A stretch of DNA of 15,497 nt from Fragilaria radians (taxonomy: Eukaryota; Bacillariophyta; Fragilariophyceae; Fragilariales; Fragilariaceae): assembly GCA_900642245.1 (NCBI GenBank), contig CAAAJI010001008.1:1-15497 (forward strand), given 5' to 3'. The stretch's first letter is position 1. Every line of letters starts with the position of its first letter. Under the pieces are notes generated by a model. The model was not told the origin of the DNA and did not search any database. It saw only the letters and a list, made by a program, of their open reading frames with translations. The position numbers and the translations under genes are program-made. Positions 6,930 through 14,114 of this stretch are shown piece by piece.

Positions 6930-7492
6930 CAATCGGCTCGGCGAACGTAAGTCTGCTCATAAACATCGACCACAATCCTGGTTCCTGCTCCGATATGTGG
7001 CGGGACCATGACGCGGACGCCATTGTCGAGGACGGCCGGCTTGTAGCTGGACGAGGCGGTCTGCCCCTTCACGACCGCATCGGCCTCGACGATCATCGCC
7101 TCGATCGTGTCGGGCAACTGGACCGAGATCGGCCGCTCGTCATACAATTCCATGACCACGTCCATCCCGTCCTGCAAGAACGCGGCGGCGTCGCCCAAAA
7201 GGTCGGCGGGAAGGCTGATCTGTTCGTAACTTTCCTTGTCCATGAAGGTCAGCATGTCGCCATCGAGGAACAGGAACTGGAAGTCCTTGGTATCGAGCCG
7301 AACCCGCTCGACCGTCTCCGCGGAACGGAAGCGGACGTTATTCTTGCGCCCATCGATCAGGTTCTTCATCTCGACCTGCATATAGGCACCGCCCTTGCCT
7401 GGCTGGGTGTGCTGGATCTTCACCGCGCGCCAGATGCCGCCTTCATATTCGATGATGTTGCCGGGGCGAATGGTGACGGCGTTGATCTTCAT
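6929..7492 (-). CDS. efp: Elongation factor P
   Basis: 187 aa, the usual length. EF-P binds the ribosome between the P and E sites and relieves stalling on polyproline stretches. The N-terminal KOW-like domain carries the loop QPGKGGA with Lys33 at the tip, the residue that is post-translationally modified in E. coli (Lys34 there). The two OB domains follow, with the C-terminal segment GVRVMVPPHIGAGTRIVVDV. No modification enzyme is visible in this window, so the modification state is unknown. The start MKINAVTIRPGN has an AGG 8 nt upstream. It probably heads an efp-suhB transcription unit. Confidence 0.98.
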   Translation of the reverse strand: MKINAVTIRPGNIIEYEGGIWRAVKIQHTQPGKGGAYMQVEMKNLIDGRKNNVRFRSAETVERVRLDTKDFQFLFLDGDMLTFMDKESYEQISLPADLLGDAAAFLQDGMDVVMELYDERPISVQLPDTIEAMIVEADAVVKGQTASSSYKPAVLDNGVRVMVPPHIGAGTRIVVDVYEQTYVRRAD

Positions 7493-7531
7493 TGGAAAAC
7501 CTATGCATGAGAGAGAAGCCGAGAGCCGACG

Positions 7532-7575
7532 CCGCTTTCGCGGGGCCGGTCAACAGGGCCGCGCCCTAGCGGCTC
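7532..7575 (-). other. Two small hairpins in the gap between the M23 peptidase gene and efp
   Basis: Read on the minus strand, an imperfect stem (arms 7556-7562 and 7569-7575, six-base loop, one G-U pair) follows the M23 stop. It is followed by a short perfect stem CCGC/GCGG closing a GAAA tetraloop (7532-7543). There is no T-run after the first stem, so it is at best a weak terminator. The second may lie in the efp leader. No convincing -35/-10 pair was found for efp. Confidence 0.25.
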
Positions 7576-7592
7576 GCGCGGTTTCCGGCAAG

Positions 7593-8195
7593 CTATCGGC
7601 CGGCAAGCAGGGGGTAGGGATTGATCGGTGTCCCCTCATGCCACTTCTCGCCCGCGGCCATCCGATTGATCGCGAAATGGAGGTGGGGCCCATCGGGCGA
7701 AGCGTTGCCGGTATGGCCGACATAGCCGATCAGCGCGCCGCGCGGCACCCGGCGCCCTTCGCTGATACCCGGCGCATAGGAACGCAGGTGGGCGTAGTAA
7801 TAATTCCACCGCCCATCGTCCGACCGGACATAGGCGGAGATCCCTCCACCGCCCTGCGAGAAGTACAGCTTCTCGATCGTGCCCGACGCGGCTGCGACCA
7901 CCCCCGTCCCCTCGGGCGCCATGATGTCGATTGCGTCATGCACCCGCGCACCGCCGGCCCGGGCCTGCGTGAACGTGTCCAGCAATTGTCCCGGACGAAT
8001 GCCAGCGACAGGAATAGCTAGTCCAGAAGGGCCGACCACCACGCCGTCGGCAACAGTGACTTGACCGTCGCGCCCGGCGACCGGCTTGTTCCCTCCTACG
8101 TCGGCACTGTCCGATCCGCGCATGTTATAGGCGACGATCCAGAAGGCGCTGACCAGCACCGCCGTGACGATATTGCTTGCAACCAGCCGAATCAT
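7593..8195 (-). CDS. Membrane-anchored M23 (LytM-type) metallopeptidase
   Basis: 200 aa. An N-terminal hydrophobic segment (about 5-22) looks like a signal anchor placing the domain in the periplasm. The LytM fold occupies about 65-195. The zinc site looks complete: His86-x3-Asp90 (HDAID), His136 in YYYAHL, and His171-Leu-His173 in PHLHF. Family members cut peptide bridges in peptidoglycan; with an intact site this one is expected to be catalytic rather than a regulatory EnvC/NlpD-like form. It lies 19 nt downstream of the L,D-transpeptidase gene, so the two are probably co-transcribed and act on the same wall. A GGGG/CGGG stretch precedes the ATG. Confidence 0.92.
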   Translation of the reverse strand: MIRLVASNIVTAVLVSAFWIVAYNMRGSDSADVGGNKPVAGRDGQVTVADGVVVGPSGLAIPVAGIRPGQLLDTFTQARAGGARVHDAIDIMAPEGTGVVAAASGTIEKLYFSQGGGGISAYVRSDDGRWNYYYAHLRSYAPGISEGRRVPRGALIGYVGHTGNASPDGPHLHFAINRMAAGEKWHEGTPINPYPLLAGR

Positions 8196-8214
8196 TCCCG
8201 CCCCCGTTTCCGCC

Positions 8215-9285
8215 TTAGGCCTGGAATATAGCGGTGAACCCGGGCTTTAGCATCCGCGACAGACGAACCACGTCCCAATTGGTCATTCGAATGCAGCCGC
8301 TCGACTCGGCGCGACCGATCGTCGACGGCTCATTGGTGCCGTGGATCCCGTAATGCTCCTTGGTGAGGTCGAGCCAGGCGACCCCGACCGGTCCGTTGGG
8401 TCCCGGCGGAAGCTGGACGTCCTTGTCGGTCTTGGCATTCTCGAGAATGTCAGGCTGGTACATGAACGGCGGCAGATAGGCGTAGGTGGTCGCCTTCCAC
8501 TTGCCGATCGGGAGCGGATAGGTCTTCGAGCCCATCGTCACGGGGAATGCGGCGACCAGCTTGCCGTCGTCGCCCTCCCCGGGTTCCCCATCATAGACCT
8601 TGAGCACGCCTTCGCTCTTGTCGACCACAACATAGTCCCCTTGCGGCTGCTGGCCGTCGATGTTGAGCAGATTTAGGAGGCTCGCGCCGTTGCCGGGTAC
8701 GCCCGCATAGTCGCGCGAAGCCGGGACGACGTTGGGCAGGCGCAGCGTTTGGCCCGGACCGATCAATTTGTCAGGACCATTGAGGGCGACAATCGTGGCG
8801 GGCGTGGTGTGATAACGCTCGGCAACTTTCTCAAGCATGTTGCGATAGCCCATGAACTTGAGCTCGGCCTGCACCTCCGGATCCTTCGGAAACGGCATCA
8901 CATATTGGTGGCGAACATCGTCATTGCCGAGCCTGACCATTACCGTCGAAGGGCGGTTAGCCGACAGCAACGCAGCGCGCGTTGGGCCGTCTAGCTTGCC
9001 GTTGACGGTCAGGCCCCGCGCCTCCTGAAAGCTTCGCAAGGCGAGCTTGAACGATTCGCCTTCCTTGCCATCGATCACCCCGGGCGAGAAACCCTGGGCG
9101 GACATCAGTATCTGTGCGTGGAACATCTCACCATTGATCGGCGAGCCAGGCGTCCCCGGTGCCACAAACGGCTTGACCCCGGAGGGCGCCTGCGTACCGG
9201 GGGTAACCGGCGCTTGTGCCAATGCGAGACCGGCGGTCCCCGCCACCAATCCGGCAATTATCATCTTGTTCAAAGTCGAGGCCAC
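8215..9285 (-). CDS. L,D-transpeptidase (YkuD domain) with peptidoglycan-binding N-terminus
   Basis: 356 aa. Residues 1-24 are a signal peptide (MASTLNKMIIAGLVAG, ending ALA-Q). Residues about 52-110 look like a peptidoglycan-binding domain (SAQGFSPGVIDG, then a RSFQEARGL-type repeat). Residues about 150-185 look LysM-like (VAERYHTTPATIVALNG). The YkuD catalytic domain (about 217-354) has His315 in HYGIHGT and the nucleophile Cys331 in SSGCIRMTNWD. Such enzymes form 3-3 crosslinks or attach proteins to peptidoglycan. The start is a GTG at 9283-9285 with a perfect AAGGAG 7 nt upstream; an ATG seven codons later is less well placed. Next gene: M23 peptidase, 19 nt on. Confidence 0.94.
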   Translation of the reverse strand: MASTLNKMIIAGLVAGTAGLALAQAPVTPGTQAPSGVKPFVAPGTPGSPINGEMFHAQILMSAQGFSPGVIDGKEGESFKLALRSFQEARGLTVNGKLDGPTRAALLSANRPSTVMVRLGNDDVRHQYVMPFPKDPEVQAELKFMGYRNMLEKVAERYHTTPATIVALNGPDKLIGPGQTLRLPNVVPASRDYAGVPGNGASLLNLLNIDGQQPQGDYVVVDKSEGVLKVYDGEPGEGDDGKLVAAFPVTMGSKTYPLPIGKWKATTYAYLPPFMYQPDILENAKTDKDVQLPPGPNGPVGVAWLDLTKEHYGIHGTNEPSTIGRAESSGCIRMTNWDVVRLSRMLKPGFTAIFQA

Positions 9286-9354
9286 CTATTCACTCCTTGA
9301 TTCGCTTCTTCGCCGTCAACGAAAGAGGCCGCAAATCAGTTGCGTCAGGCTGGG

Positions 9355-9383
9355 CTTACAACGTTTAATGACAGATCAGTCAA
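9355..9383 (-). promoter_or_regulatory. Candidate promoter of the L,D-transpeptidase-M23 unit
   Basis: On the minus strand TTGACT (9378-9383), a 17-nt spacer and TGTAAG (9355-9360) match the housekeeping consensus at 5/6 and 4/6. Transcription would begin near 9347, giving a leader of about 60 nt before the GTG and its AAGGAG. This is the best promoter seen in the window. The rest of the 216-nt gap (9286-9501) holds only a 34-codon frame that I do not consider a gene. Confidence 0.55.
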
Positions 9384-9501
9384 AGTTCGGGCGGCACCCC
9401 TAGTCGCGTCGACTTGCAGGGTCGCCTCCAGCACTAGAACCATCGCCATTTACGCCCGAAGACCGGCACGAATCGGATTTGGAACAGCAAGTCGATCAAG
9501 G

Positions 9502-10296
9502 TCAGTCTCGCTCCCAGGCCGCCGGTTCACTTCGCGCCTGAAGCAGGCGCCGATTGACACTTTCGAGCACGAGTGCGGTGAGCACACCGTGCTTATAGGC
9601 GCCAGTATCGATACCTATCCGTCCGGCGCGTTCTTCGACCTGCTGGGAGATGGTATGGCCATGGACCACCATCACCTCGTGGCGACCAGGATGATCCAGA
9701 AACGGGGTCCGAATCCAGCGCAGGTCGACTTGCGCCTGTTCGGCAAGTGCGATCCCCGGCCTGATCCCGGCATGAACGAACAGATAATCCCCGGTCCGGA
9801 AGGTGTCCGCGAGGCCGGCCAGAAAAGCCTGGTGTTCGGCGGGGATTGCGGAACGAAGTGCCTCGATCGCCCCAACGGGGCTCATCTTGGCGAGGCTCGC
9901 GGCACTCAGCTGATAGCTTTCAGCGCATTGCGCACCGCCAAATCGAAGCCAGTCGGCGAGTAGTTCGCACTCACCGTCCAATATTCTAAGCAGGACTTCC
10001 TCATGATTGCCAATGAGGAATTCGACGTGGATCCCAGCCGGCCGATAAGTCCGCAACCGCTCGATCACCGCGGCCGATTCAGGCCCGCGGTCAATAAGGT
10101 CTCCAAGCATGACGATCGTTGCTTGCGACACCGGGCGCGCTGCATTGTCGGCCTCGATCTGGGACAGTAGGTCGGCCAGCAGATGATCCTGTCCGTGCAC
10201 ATCCCCGATCGCATAAATACGATGCCCCTCGGGGATAGCGGGCGGCTCGGCCCAGGTAGCAGGAACCTTCCGCCAGAGGGATAGCAGCGACTTCAT
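9502..10296 (-). CDS. PPP-type metallophosphatase (Ser/Thr phosphatase / ApaH-like)
   Basis: 264 aa from the chosen ATG (MKSLLSLWRK). All signature blocks of calcineurin-like PPP phosphatases are present in order: GDVHGQ (Asp32, His34), GDLIDRGP (Asp66, Asp69, Arg70), GNHEE (Asn97, His98), VHAGIRPG (His175) and VHGHT (His212, His214). This family includes bacterial protein phosphatases (PrpA-like) and symmetrical diadenosine tetraphosphatases (ApaH). Sequence inspection does not separate them. Having apaG just upstream is suggestive because apaG and apaH are adjacent in enterobacteria. A TTG at 10332 would add 12 residues without a convincing ribosome site. The gap to apaG is 44 nt. Confidence 0.9.
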   Translation of the reverse strand: MKSLLSLWRKVPATWAEPPAIPEGHRIYAIGDVHGQDHLLADLLSQIEADNAARPVSQATIVMLGDLIDRGPESAAVIERLRTYRPAGIHVEFLIGNHEEVLLRILDGECELLADWLRFGGAQCAESYQLSAASLAKMSPVGAIEALRSAIPAEHQAFLAGLADTFRTGDYLFVHAGIRPGIALAEQAQVDLRWIRTPFLDHPGRHEVMVVHGHTISQQVEERAGRIGIDTGAYKHGVLTALVLESVNRRLLQARSEPAAWERD

Positions 10297-10340
10297 CGCT
10301 CGACTTCTGCAGGATAAGCTTGAGGGAGACAAATTGCGGC

Positions 10341-10757
10341 TCAGACTGGGCTGTGCAGCACAAACGGTGGGATCTGCACGTCGAACATAGTCCCGTCGTC
10401 CGACACCATGCTATAGCTTCCGCGCATCGATCCGCTTGGGGTATCGAGTGGGCAGCCCGAAACGTAATCGAAGCTCCCTCCGGCGGGGATGAGTGGCGTT
10501 TCGCCGACGACGCCCTCGCCGCGCACTTCCTGTTCGACTCCGCGTCCGTCGCGGATGCGCCAGTGGCGGGCCAGCAATTGGACTGGCCGATCGCCGTCAT
10601 TCTCGATCCGCACATGGTATGACCAAAACCAGCGCCCCACCTGCGGCGCACTCTGCTCAGGAAGGAATGATACGGCGACCCGAACATGGATATCGCGGGT
10701 CGTCGCGGCATGCCCGAACAACTTTGCCATGGTGTCGAAGCTTGCAGGTTCGGTCAT
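10341..10757 (-). CDS. apaG: ApaG (CorD) domain protein
   Basis: 138 aa, a single ApaG domain of the immunoglobulin-like fold. Diagnostic segments: WFWSYHVRIEN (43-53), VQLLARHWRIRDG (59-71), the glycine motif GEGVVGETP (80-88), FDYVSG (96-101) and a C-terminal FDVQIPPF. ApaG has been linked to Co2+ resistance/Mg2+ efflux phenotypes in enterobacteria; its biochemical role is unclear. The ATG at 10755-10757 is chosen; a GTG one codon upstream is possible. It starts 9 nt after the recO stop and probably belongs to a uvrC-recO-apaG-phosphatase transcription unit. Confidence 0.95.
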   Translation of the reverse strand: MTEPASFDTMAKLFGHAATTRDIHVRVAVSFLPEQSAPQVGRWFWSYHVRIENDGDRPVQLLARHWRIRDGRGVEQEVRGEGVVGETPLIPAGGSFDYVSGCPLDTPSGSMRGSYSMVSDDGTMFDVQIPPFVLHSPV

Positions 10758-10766
10758 CACCCGACG

Positions 10767-11504
10767 CTAGGCCAGCCCGGCGGCCCGGCGCAAGCGCTCA
10801 ACCAGCCGATGTCGCGCCTCGGCGACCGGGGTTGAGCGATCGGTGATCAGGTCGCGCATCAGGAAGTGCCCGGTCAGTGCCAGCCCGTCGATGATGTCGG
10901 ACCAGGCGCCACCGCCACCCTCGCGAACGAACCGGGGCAGTGGGAGCAGCTTTCCAAGATAGGGCTCAGCTTCGGCGGCGCTGACTGCGCGGCCCGATCG
11001 CGGGCTGACCGCGATAAGATCTTCATCGTCTCCGGAAACGGCGCACTGATCGAGATCGAGCCCGAAACCGAGCTCGGCAAGCAGCAGAAGTTCGTAGCGA
11101 ACGAGCGCCGTCCCCCACCCATTCGCCGTTGGCGCGGCCTCGATCGCCGAGAGAAGACCGTCGAGGGCAGCGTAGAGTTGCGGGTAATGCTGGCCCTCGG
11201 GCAAGGCGGTCGCGGTCAGCGCTGTGGCCCAGTCGATCGCCGCTGCGGGCAGCGGTTCGGCAAGCAGAGGCCCGCGGCTATGGAGCAGCTCGGTGGTCGC
11301 CTGCGGCAATTGACTGTCGGTTCGCGCCGAGAGGCTCGCCTCGACCAGATTGCCGGCCATCAGCACTGGGCGAAGCCGCCGCCCGCGAGCCCCGCGAACA
11401 TAGGCGGCCTGCAGCCCATGGTCCGGAGTCATCATTCGTACCACCGCGCCATGCTCGCCATGCGGGCGAAGCGAAAGAATGATCGCCGGGGTGGTGAAAC
11501 GCAT
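10767..11504 (-). CDS. recO: DNA repair protein RecO
   Basis: 245 aa. RecO works with RecR to load RecA on SSB-coated single-stranded DNA during gap repair. The N-terminal OB fold (1-80) begins MRFTTPAIILSLRPHGEHGA and contains the conserved block TPDHGLQAAYVRGAR. The C-terminal helical domain includes RYELLLLAELGFGLDL (136-151) and SPRSGRAVS. The four-cysteine zinc finger seen in some RecO proteins is absent: only one cysteine (Cys154) remains in the region. It begins 13 nt after the uvrC stop and is followed closely by apaG. Confidence 0.95.
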   Translation of the reverse strand: MRFTTPAIILSLRPHGEHGAVVRMMTPDHGLQAAYVRGARGRRLRPVLMAGNLVEASLSARTDSQLPQATTELLHSRGPLLAEPLPAAAIDWATALTATALPEGQHYPQLYAALDGLLSAIEAAPTANGWGTALVRYELLLLAELGFGLDLDQCAVSGDDEDLIAVSPRSGRAVSAAEAEPYLGKLLPLPRFVREGGGGAWSDIIDGLALTGHFLMRDLITDRSTPVAEARHRLVERLRRAAGLA

Positions 11505-11516
11505 CAGCCGCTTTTT

Positions 11517-13460
11517 CTACCCGCGAGGATGGAAATAGTCGTAGATCTGCAGCGCCATCGCTTTCGAGATCCCCGGCGCTCGCTCGAGATCGTCGAGCGC
11601 CGCGCCCTTGACCGCACGGGCGGTCCCGAAGTGCATCAGCAAGGCGCGCTTGCGGTTGGGGCCGATGCCCGGCACGTCATCCAGGCTTGATACGGTCAGA
11701 CTCTTCGCCCGCTTGGCCCGGTGCGTCCCGATGGCGAAACGATGCGCCTCGTCGCGCAGCCGCTGCAGGAAGAACAGCAACGGCGAATTGGGCGGCAACG
11801 TCATCTCGCGCCCGCCCGGGAAGTGGAAAACTTCCCTGCCCTCGCGGCCATGATGCGGTCCCTTGGCAACCCCGACGACCGGAATGTCGCTCACCCCGGC
11901 CTCCTCCATGATCACCATCACCGCCGACAATTGCCCCTTGCCGCCGTCGATCAGCAACAAATCGGGCCATTCGCCTTCCTTGCGATCCGGATCTTCTTTT
12001 TCCAGCCGCGCGAAGCGGCGTTCGAGTACTTCCTTCATCATCGCGAAATCGTCGTCGGTCTGGGCCGACTTGATGTTGAACTTGCGGTACGCGTTCTTGC
12101 GGAACCCCTCGGGCCCGGCGACGATCATCGCGCCGGTCGCGTTGGTGCCCATGATGTGGCTGTTGTCGTAGACTTCGATGCGGTTGGGCGGTTCCGCCAG
12201 CTCGAACACCTCGGCCAGTTCGCGCAGCAATTTTCCCTGCGTGGTTCCCTCCGCCAGCCGCCGCTCCAGCGCTTCCTCGGCATTGCGCCGGGCCTGGTCG
12301 ATCAATTTCTTGCGCGGCCCCCGTTGCGGCTGGTCGATCTCGACCTTGGTGGTCGCTCGGACCGACAAGGCCTCGGCCACAAGCTCGGCCTCCGGCAAGG
12401 CGCGGTCGAGCAGGATCCGGCGGGGCGGCGGAACATCCTCGTAAAATTGCATCAGGAAGCCGGTCAGCACCTCATCCTCGGGCACGTCGTTGGTGTGCGC
12501 CGGGAAGAAGCTGCGATGACCCCAATTCTGCCCGCCGCGAATGAAGAAGGCCTGGATGCACATCTGCCCGGCGCTGCACGCGAGTGCAAAGATGTCGCCG
12601 TCGCCAAGCCCTTCGGCATGGACCGTCTGCGACCCCTGGACATAAGTCAGCGCGCGCAGGCGGTCGCGATAGACGGCGGCCAGTTCGTAATCATGCTTGT
12701 CCGCGGCTTCCGCCATCGCCTTGCCGAGGCGCGCCTGCACGCCGGTCGACTTGCCCGCGAGGAATGCCTTGGCGTCCTCAACTAGCTCGGCATAGTCCGC
12801 CACTTCTATGCGTCCGACGCAAGGCGCCGAGCAGCGCCGGATCTGGTAAAGCAGGCACGGCCGCGTGCGGTTGGCGAAGAAACTGTCCGAGCAGCTTCTG
12901 AGCAGGAACAGTTTCTGCAACGCGTTGAGAGTCGACGTAACCGAGCCGGCGCTCGCGAACGGACCGAAATATTGCCCATTCGCGCGCCGCGCCCCGCGAT
13001 GCTTGCGCACTTGCGGGAATGGATGATCGTCGCGAAGCAGGATGAAAGGAAAGCTTTTGTCGTCGCGAAGCAGCACGTTGTAGGGTGGCCGAAAGCGCTT
13101 GATCAGCTGCGCCTCGAGCAGCAGTGCCTCAGCCTCGGTGCGGGTCGTGACGATGGTCATGCTGCGGGTCTGGCTGACCATCCGCTGCAATCTCTTGGGC
13201 AGCCGCGTAACCTGAGTGTAGCTGTTGACTCGGTTCTTGAGCGTCTTGGCCTTGCCGACGTAGAGCACGTCACCGCGCGCATCCTGCATTCGGTATACAC
13301 CTGGCCGCGCCGGCAGTGTCTTGAGCACGTTGCGGATCGCGGCGACCCCTGCGTCGAGGTCGGGCGCGTCGGATCCGCGCAGCGTATAGCTCGCCTTGTC
13401 CTCGTTGAATCTGTTCGATGCCTGCGGGTGATCGGGCCGGTCGGCGGGGGTTCGGTCCAT
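11517..13460 (-). CDS. uvrC: Excinuclease ABC subunit C
   Basis: 647 aa from the ATG at 13458-13460 (MDRTPADRPD). UvrC makes both incisions in nucleotide-excision repair. The GIY-YIG domain (about 50-135) has Tyr67, Arg77, Glu116 and Asn128 at the catalytic positions. A cysteine set Cys190-x11-Cys202-x7-Cys210-x3-Cys214 matches the spacing of the iron-sulfur site known in E. coli UvrC. A UVR motif follows (YELAAVYRDRL). The RNase H-like endonuclease domain has YDNSHIMGTNATGAM and LLLIDGGKGQ, and a helix-hairpin-helix end has LDDVPGIGPNRKRAL. The start is uncertain: this ATG has no Shine-Dalgarno site, while a GTG at 13496 (12 residues longer) has a GAAGG 3 nt upstream. Confidence 0.96.
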   Translation of the reverse strand: MDRTPADRPDHPQASNRFNEDKASYTLRGSDAPDLDAGVAAIRNVLKTLPARPGVYRMQDARGDVLYVGKAKTLKNRVNSYTQVTRLPKRLQRMVSQTRSMTIVTTRTEAEALLLEAQLIKRFRPPYNVLLRDDKSFPFILLRDDHPFPQVRKHRGARRANGQYFGPFASAGSVTSTLNALQKLFLLRSCSDSFFANRTRPCLLYQIRRCSAPCVGRIEVADYAELVEDAKAFLAGKSTGVQARLGKAMAEAADKHDYELAAVYRDRLRALTYVQGSQTVHAEGLGDGDIFALACSAGQMCIQAFFIRGGQNWGHRSFFPAHTNDVPEDEVLTGFLMQFYEDVPPPRRILLDRALPEAELVAEALSVRATTKVEIDQPQRGPRKKLIDQARRNAEEALERRLAEGTTQGKLLRELAEVFELAEPPNRIEVYDNSHIMGTNATGAMIVAGPEGFRKNAYRKFNIKSAQTDDDFAMMKEVLERRFARLEKEDPDRKEGEWPDLLLIDGGKGQLSAVMVIMEEAGVSDIPVVGVAKGPHHGREGREVFHFPGGREMTLPPNSPLLFFLQRLRDEAHRFAIGTHRAKRAKSLTVSSLDDVPGIGPNRKRALLMHFGTARAVKGAALDDLERAPGISKAMALQIYDYFHPRG

Positions 13461-13536
13461 AGGGAGAATGTAGGCGCCGACCGGTCGCAAATCCACCGGC
13501 CTTCATCGCCAAGCAGTTGACTGGCAGGCGAAGTTT

Positions 13537-13776
13537 ATGCGCAGAGAGCCGGAAACGGGAGGAATTGGTGATCGGCGCATCGAAACGGCATCTGGGGAGA
13601 TTGGCGAAGGCTATTTCGAGCATTTGCGATTCGCGGCCAAGGTCGGCGCGGTCGCGATCGGCGGCGGCCTGGCATGCTTCGCCCATGCGCTGGTGCCTGG
13701 ATTGTTCACAACCACCGGCAGCCGGGCAATCGCTCGCCTGAACCAGATGATCGAGGAGCGCGGTCGCAAGACCTGA
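13537..13776 (+). CDS. Small membrane protein, DUF6356-like
   Basis: 79 aa, the only supported plus-strand gene. The centre GEGYFEHLRFAAKVGAVAIG (about 23-42), then ACFAHALVPGLFTTTGSRAI, resembles a family of short proteins common in sphingomonads with the pattern YFEH-x-x-FA, one membrane segment, then HA-x-x-P-x-LF-x-x-(T/G)-S (DUF6356 from memory, not searched). One hydrophobic helix spans about 36-55; both ends are charged. No function is known. It is divergent from uvrC with 76 nt between the ATGs and converges with the small CxxC gene, with 11 nt between the stops. The upstream GGCGAAG is a weak ribosome site. A frame starting at 13517 is rejected. Confidence 0.75.
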   Translation: MRREPETGGIGDRRIETASGEIGEGYFEHLRFAAKVGAVAIGGGLACFAHALVPGLFTTTGSRAIARLNQMIEERGRKT

Positions 13777-13787
13777 TCATTCGTCCC

Positions 13788-14018
13788 CTAGCGGTCGGGT
13801 AGTCGCGGTCGTCCGGGCCAGCGGTGAAGCACGCCAAGGAACGTGAGTTGTTCTGAAACCATGGGTTCCGGGTCCCAGCCAAGACGCCAATGGCCGTGCG
13901 AGATGCGCGATAGTGGCTGACGGCAGATGAGGCAGGTCGATCGCCAACTCGTGCCCCAGCGCCGCACGCCGCGCACATTGCGTTGATGTCCGATGGTCCT
14001 GCAAAGTAGCCGACGCAT
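13788..14018 (-). CDS. Small putative zinc-binding protein (C..H..CxxC)
   Basis: 76 aa, starting MRRLLCRTIGHQRN. The first 45 residues look like a miniature zinc-binding domain: Cys6 and His11 in LCRTIGH, then Cys29 and Cys32 in STCLICRQPL, then the hydrophobic segment HGHWRLGW. Similar short proteins with a C-x4-H start and a CxxC middle occur in sphingomonads (recollection, not searched). The tail after residue 50 has no visible motif. Support for translation: a GGGGGAAG sits 6 nt before the ATG. The gene lies 96 nt downstream of the racemase on the same strand; a loose TTGCAA (14108-14113)/TATTAA (14087-14092) pair with a 15-nt spacer is the only promoter hint. An overlapping 90-codon frame (13777-14049) lacks such features. 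Confidence 0.6.
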   Translation of the reverse strand: MRRLLCRTIGHQRNVRGVRRWGTSWRSTCLICRQPLSRISHGHWRLGWDPEPMVSEQLTFLGVLHRWPGRPRLPDR

Positions 14019-14053
14019 TACGCTCTTCCCCCACGCAAAGGGTCGGCACCCCG

Positions 14054-14071
14054 GCGTAACGGGAGCGTAAC
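14054..14071 (+). repeat. Two direct GCGTAAC repeats, 11 bp apart
   Basis: GCGTAAC occurs at 14054-14060 and 14065-14071, an 11-bp period (about one helical turn), upstream of the small CxxC gene. A third copy within the 8-mer AGCGTAAC is at 14908-14915, upstream of the racemase gene. The spacing would suit a repeated regulator site, but two short repeats can also arise by chance. Confidence 0.3.
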
Positions 14072-14114
14072 AGTAGCAGCCGTTAATTAATAGCGCTTCA
14101 TTCGATCTTGCAAG

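Noticed and set aside
9340..9465. Short minus-strand frame of about 34 codons between the metallophosphatase and L,D-transpeptidase genes
   Set aside because: Very short, unremarkable composition, and it overlaps the best promoter in the gap.
11721..12785. 354-codon plus-strand frame opposite uvrC
   Set aside because: Antisense to conserved UvrC domains; no recognisable domain or ribosome site.
13777..14049. 90-codon minus-strand frame overlapping the small CxxC gene
   Set aside because: No motif or ribosome site, and it competes with a frame that has both.
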